NCBI GenBank assembly: GCA_023268155.1
Contig: JALNKM010000003.1
Coordinates: forward strand, 186,001 to 250,000
Length of the DNA: 64,000 bases
Direction of reading: 5' to 3'
Source of the DNA: Candidatus Geocrenenecus huangii
GTDB lineage: Archaea; Thermoproteota; Nitrososphaeria_A; Caldarchaeales; Wolframiiraptoraceae
The translations under genes were made by a program, and so were the position numbers. Each line of letters begins with the position of its first letter. Positions within the stretch are counted from its first letter, which is position 1. Below, piece by piece: positions 60,800 through 64,000 of the stretch. The notes below the pieces were generated by a model. It made no database searches and was not told the origin of the DNA. It saw only the letters and a program-made list of their open reading frames with translations.

Positions 60800-61984
60800 T
60801 TACCTCTTTTCCTCTATCTTTGTCTCGATATAGTATATCTGGTCTAATCTTACAGAATTTGAAACAGGGATAAACCTTATCTCAAAGTCATTAATTCTCT
60901 CAACCTCGACTGTGATGGTTGAATCCTGTAGTACATCTTTATAGCAATCTCTCAAGATAACGCGCACATTGTAATTCCCCTTTTCTCCAAGCCCGAGTTC
61001 GAGCATAATTCCCTCAAGTGTTCTATCTATCCTAGACCATTGTAGATATATGCCGCTAACATGTAATTTTAAACTATTTAATGTTTCATTTGGCAATCCA
61101 TCTAGAAACCATTCTCTTTGAATTACATCCCAACTTGAACCTACTATTATCCTAAGCGGGGTTTGGAGACCGCCGAAAGTTCCAGAAATACGTTCAAGAC
61201 GTATTGATGGTACATCAAGGCTTGCAGTCCCCGAGCCAGATCTACCCGTTTCATCTTCCATGACAATAACTGTGAAAGGCATATCCTCAATTTGATTAGA
61301 TGCGAGTGAAGGTCTAATATAGACGGCCGGTTCTAGTGTACTGATACGTCCAAAGATAGCTCCTGTAGCTGGATCAACGTAATCGACCATTATCCAGTTA
61401 CTAGTAGGTAATGGACACTTCAAAACTTCTACAGCACCGATTGGTTTAATCATCCTGAATTCGACGTAAAGCATATTACTTACAGATAGTAGGGGATTCT
61501 CAACATCATATAAGCTTGATGAAATATACCACACTCTGTAAGTTAGGTTTTCACCCTTGTGACAGGAAGGACATGTTGGCGCATCTAAGATTTTTTTCTC
61601 ACCATTTATTAGCTTAGTTAGGTTACCGAATCCATAGGGAGTTTTTGGAAGCGAATCATAAAACCTATCATTTGAAATAAGTAGTTCGATCCTCGTAATA
61701 GTAAGGTCTATTGCTTGTTTAGCAATATTTCTAACATGAATCTTCGCATATTCTTCCCCATTCTCTTCTCCATATTGTACTGATTCAATGAGGAGTATTC
61801 CTCTAAGTAGCTGTATGTTTCTATCCGTCTCTTTCGTCAAATCATAAGTAGTATTAGCAAATATTCCAGCAGAATATAACATAAGAAAGATCCCTAAAGC
61901 TATAACCATGGAAGAAATAACCGCAACCTCAATAACCGTTAAACCCTTCTTACTATTACGTAGTGAAACTATGAGCTTACACAT
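60800..61984 (-). CDS. Type IV pilin-like protein with class III signal peptide
   Basis: Protein of 394 aa, first gene of the leftward surface unit. The signal is SKKG-LTVIEVAVISSMVIALGIFLMLYSAG: basic residues, Gly before the cleavage site and Glu at +5, the classic prepilin pattern for PibD/FlaK-type peptidase. The mature part is beta-rich, with CPSC at about 137-140, CPLPTSNWIMVDYVDP and NYNVRVILRDCYKDVL. These parallel the next gene, so the two arose by duplication. TATA-like AT-rich sequence lies just upstream (about 62001-62026). Confidence 0.8.
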   Translation of the reverse strand: MCKLIVSLRNSKKGLTVIEVAVISSMVIALGIFLMLYSAGIFANTTYDLTKETDRNIQLLRGILLIESVQYGEENGEEYAKIHVRNIAKQAIDLTITRIELLISNDRFYDSLPKTPYGFGNLTKLINGEKKILDAPTCPSCHKGENLTYRVWYISSSLYDVENPLLSVSNMLYVEFRMIKPIGAVEVLKCPLPTSNWIMVDYVDPATGAIFGRISTLEPAVYIRPSLASNQIEDMPFTVIVMEDETGRSGSGTASLDVPSIRLERISGTFGGLQTPLRIIVGSSWDVIQREWFLDGLPNETLNSLKLHVSGIYLQWSRIDRTLEGIMLELGLGEKGNYNVRVILRDCYKDVLQDSTITVEVERINDFEIRFIPVSNSVRLDQIYYIETKIEEKR

Positions 61985-62315
61985 TACCGAAGTCTAAAAT
62001 ATATAAAGATTATACATAATATATAAGGGTTTCATTGATCACTTTAAAACTTCTTGGTCAATAATACGTCAGGATTTTTAGAAGTTTCGTGGTTAGTTTG
62101 TTTTTAGACATTTAAAGACATCAACTTGGACGACATGATTGGCATAACATTCCTCTAAACTATAAGTTTCTCCAAGATGCTTAGAAGCTTTGAAAGGGAA
62201 CTAGCCGATGGGGTAGCTTATCGACTATAAGTATTTGGTTTTGAGAATTGCCCCATATAATTAGAGTAATTATACTGCTAAAAGATGTAGTCAGGTTTTA
62301 TTATCATCTACTTTA
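61985..62315. other. Intergenic region upstream of the pilin-like operon
   Basis: The first 45 bp hold two minus-strand TATA candidates for the pilin-like operon, CTTTATAT (62001-62008) and CTTATATATTAT (62016-62027). Nothing else recognisable is present: no reading frame, no hairpin with a T-run and no RNA motif that I can see. Confidence 0.5.
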
Positions 62316-62975
62316 CTACCGACCTCTATCTGGCCATAGTAGCCATACAATCATGAATCCTTGAGCAATACTGTCTAGCACCATTTCTACTCCATGTCCA
62401 AGTCTAAGCTCGATCGGCCAAGCTACGTTGACTAGCTGTGGGACTACAGCACCAATAATTGCTAGTAGTGCTCCTAGATATAGGCCAAGCCTCCATCTAC
62501 TCAGCCTGATCAACGCTATTAGTGGAGTAAAAGTCAATGCATATATTAGTCCACGTGCCAACTCGACGGGTACTATTACTTCTGGACTAGGAATAACGAG
62601 GCCCAGCCCGAGCTCGGGGTTATCATAGAAGGGGCCAGTTATTGGAGAGAATATGAAGCCGAAGAAATAATATATCGGGACGAAGAGCACGGATGCAAGA
62701 GCGAATCGCCAAGGCCAATGGAGGCTGCTACGCTTCGAGAAATATCTCTTAACTTCGCTGAATAGGTCCTTACTGGCTTTTCCCGGTTTAAAGAGAACTC
62801 CAACAGCTATCGCTATTATCAGATTGACGATTAGTTGTTCCATGAGAAGAAATAGTTGGAATGATGTCGGATACGTAGTGAATAGTGCGACGTCAGGAAC
62901 TCCTATCAGATACGAGAACATGTACAATGTTAGGAACAGTATAATTATTCTCTGAGCAAGTGGAATTTCAAGCAT
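62316..62975 (-). CDS. Polytopic membrane protein, about 6 TM helices
   Basis: Hydrophobic protein of 219 aa with some six spans and a short basic cytosolic loop (KPGKASKDLFSEVKRYFSKRSS). YYFFGFIFSPITGPFYDNPELGLGLVIP and the C-terminal AWPIELRLGHGVEMVLDSIAQGFMIVWLLWPDR are the most distinctive stretches; I recognise no family. It lies between the pilin-like unit and a Roadblock protein on the same strand. A role with the surface structure is possible from position only. Confidence 0.65.
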   Translation of the reverse strand: MLEIPLAQRIIILFLTLYMFSYLIGVPDVALFTTYPTSFQLFLLMEQLIVNLIIAIAVGVLFKPGKASKDLFSEVKRYFSKRSSLHWPWRFALASVLFVPIYYFFGFIFSPITGPFYDNPELGLGLVIPSPEVIVPVELARGLIYALTFTPLIALIRLSRWRLGLYLGALLAIIGAVVPQLVNVAWPIELRLGHGVEMVLDSIAQGFMIVWLLWPDRGR

Positions 62976-63020
62976 TTCTTCTTAATATTTTCTTCTTAAT
63001 ATCTTAGCGTATCTTAGCGG
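62975..63020. repeat. Back-to-back short tandem duplications at the 5' end of the membrane protein gene
   Basis: TTTCTTCTTAATAT occurs twice without a gap (62975-62988, 62989-63002), and ATCTTAGCG(T/G) twice (63001-63010, 63011-63020). On the minus strand the first repeat duplicates the leader ATATTAAGAAGAAA directly before the ATG, so the translation initiation region itself has been copied. Confidence 0.7.
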
Positions 63021-63384
63021 TCGTAATTAAGCCCACCGCCAGACCAAATGAAGAAGTAACCATCGTAGATAGGAAATACAAGAAACCGATAAGAAATACC
63101 CTCCATAATATTTCTAAACCAAACTTCGATACAACTACACAGATTACTCATTGCGGCCCATTCATATAAACGTTTCAATCAGATTATTGATGACTCTCCA
63201 GCAATTTGCTAAGGTGCTCTCAGCCATCATCTCTGTATCTGCTACAGAACTTTAACATCCCTCTTAAGCTCCTAGAACAACAACCTAGTCTTCCCTTTCT
63301 TCACTACTGATAGGGAACCTCTAATCTATAGAGTACGTTACCATGTTATCAAGTGATTTTCAAAGACCTTGATTAATCTTCTTA
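63021..63384. other. Intergenic region with no supported gene
   Basis: A frame on the plus strand is open from 63008 to 63169 and reads KPTARPNEEVTIVDRKYKKP in part, but it has no ATG, GTG or TTG start and no match that I recognise, so it is at best a relic. The rest is AT-rich without promoter, hairpin or RNA motif that I can defend. Confidence 0.4.
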
Positions 63385-63753
63385 CTAGTCTAATACGTCT
63401 TTTAGTTTTTCTACCGTATCTTTCACATCTATGATCAATAAGCCTATCTTTGCTTTAGGGCTCATCAATATTATTAGAGATGCTTTCTTTCCTGGGTATA
63501 GTATTGCTCCACCCTTGTCTGTTAATAGTATGAGGAAGTTCAGTTTACCCAATGCAACTTGATCTGAGACTCTTTCAACAATACTCTGGAGAGCTGAGAA
63601 CGCGGCTGAAGCACGTTCTTCATCGACACCGCTCGGTAAGCTACTTTCTATAACTAATCCTTCAGTACTTATTATTGCTGCACCAGAAACGTCTGGATTA
63701 CCTCTGATTAATTCACTTATTACGCTTCTTATCTTCTCAGCACGAGTAGACAT
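63385..63753 (-). CDS. Roadblock/LC7-domain protein (MglB-like)
   Basis: Protein of 122 aa consisting of one Roadblock/LC7 domain. SELIRGNPDVSGAAIISTEGLVIESSLPSGVDEERASAAFSAL, LGKLNFLILLTDKGGAILYPGKKASLIILMSP and AKIGLLIIDVKDTVEKLKDVL (read in parts) give the standard strand and helix order. Such proteins form homodimers that regulate Ras-like MglA GTPases in polarity, motility and signalling. AAGGTGATT before the ATG is the ribosome binding site. With the more divergent relative at 56.4 kb it brackets the surface-protein unit. Confidence 0.9.
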   Translation of the reverse strand: MSTRAEKIRSVISELIRGNPDVSGAAIISTEGLVIESSLPSGVDEERASAAFSALQSIVERVSDQVALGKLNFLILLTDKGGAILYPGKKASLIILMSPKAKIGLLIIDVKDTVEKLKDVLD

Positions 63754-63890
63754 TCTTTAATCACCTTGATAACACATTTAGTTATTTCTTCTCTATATAT
63801 ATTTGTTTCTTTTGAAGCGATTAAACCTTCTTCGAACTTGTCCTACGAATTACTTAGTATTCTTAATTATGTCGATTAATGCCCATTTTA

Positions 63891-64000
63891 TTATTTCTTT
63901 GTGGATATATTACTTAGATATGGCCAATATCCTCCATCATTGTTAACAATCAGACACGTTACTATTTCTTGTAGGGTAGCATACTCCTTCTCCAAGGACA
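63891..64000 (-). CDS. C-terminal end of an unidentified protein (truncated by window edge)
   Basis: On the minus strand a frame is open from the window edge to a TAA at 63891 and reads EYATLQEIVTCLIVNNDGG and then YWPYLSNISTKK. The composition looks coding and there is room upstream of the Roadblock gene's promoter. Thirty-five residues are too few to name a family. Confidence 0.4.
   Translation of the reverse strand, partial: SLEKEYATLQEIVTCLIVNNDGGYWPYLSNISTKK

Noticed and set aside
63008-63169. Open plus-strand frame that looks coding in the gap before the Roadblock gene
   Set aside because: No ATG, GTG or TTG start and no recognised family; kept only as a possible relic in the gap description.
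1-64000. CRISPR arrays, insertion sequences, prophage genes and attachment sites
   Set aside because: I saw no regularly spaced direct repeats, transposase, integrase or phage structural gene anywhere in the window.

Overview
The window is archaeal chromosome with moderate GC. The evidence is a single-strand ribosomal protein run that includes the archaeal/eukaryotic-type proteins L32e, L19e, L34e, L14e and L13e, together with SecY, a DUF106/EMC3 membrane protein, Cbf5, a class I lysyl-tRNA synthetase, DtdA, Hjc, an Nre repair protein, a Sulfolobus-type SSB, class III (type IV pilin) signal peptides and a tRNA with a bulge-helix-bulge intron. L13e and the simple OB-fold SSB point to the Thermoproteota/TACK side rather than Euryarchaeota; I cannot place it more precisely. 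Two tungsten-type aldehyde:ferredoxin oxidoreductases, IorAB and an oligopeptide ABC transporter suggest a peptide or amino-acid fermenting, probably thermophilic heterotroph. A Fe/Mn superoxide dismutase and a hemerythrin suggest some exposure to oxygen.

Layout. Bases 1-13.8 kb: the end of an SPFH/zinc-ribbon protein, iorAB, two subunits of a xanthine-dehydrogenase-family hydroxylase with no 2Fe-2S subunit beside them, a solitary rps11, a ROK sugar kinase, a MazG-like pyrophosphohydrolase, an Nre repair protein, SOD, the first AOR, then SHMT and L13e on the other strand. Bases 14-20.6 kb: a secreted coiled-coil protein, a membrane-anchored winged-helix regulator, Hjc overlapping tail to tail with an SSB / coiled-coil zinc protein / winged-helix operon, and a polytopic membrane protein. 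Bases 20.7-27 kb: LysRS, a methyltransferase, DtdA, a small HTH regulator, a MoaD-like ubiquitin fold and a minimal SufC-SufB pair. Bases 27-33 kb: a cofactor block (MoeB-like E1, second AOR, MoeA-PBP fusion, MoeA). Bases 33-35.5 kb: a Tan1-like THUMP protein, a small metzincin-like protease and ThiR. Bases 35.7-45 kb: S14 (short, GTG start), S8, L6, L32e, L19e, L18, S5, L30, L15, SecY, EMC3-like, L34e, L14e, Cbf5, with cmk inverted and adk missing.

Bases 45.4-56 kb hold the most coherent accessory system. A hydantoin/Asp-Glu racemase, OppABCDF and an M20 amidohydrolase run leftward. From the same 69-bp divergent promoter region a DUF917 (S-methyl-thiohydantoin desulfurase-type) protein, a second racemase and a NicX-like metal-dependent dioxygenase homologue run rightward. 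I read this as an uptake and catabolism island for cyclic amides or N-heterocycles; the substrate is inferred.

Bases 56-64 kb: a tRNA-Ser(GGA) with a 12-nt intron, then a surface-structure locus. It contains four leftward genes (three with class III/pilin-like N-termini, two with long Thr-rich stalks) between two Roadblock/LC7-type proteins. One of these is followed by a decayed copy of its own 3' end.
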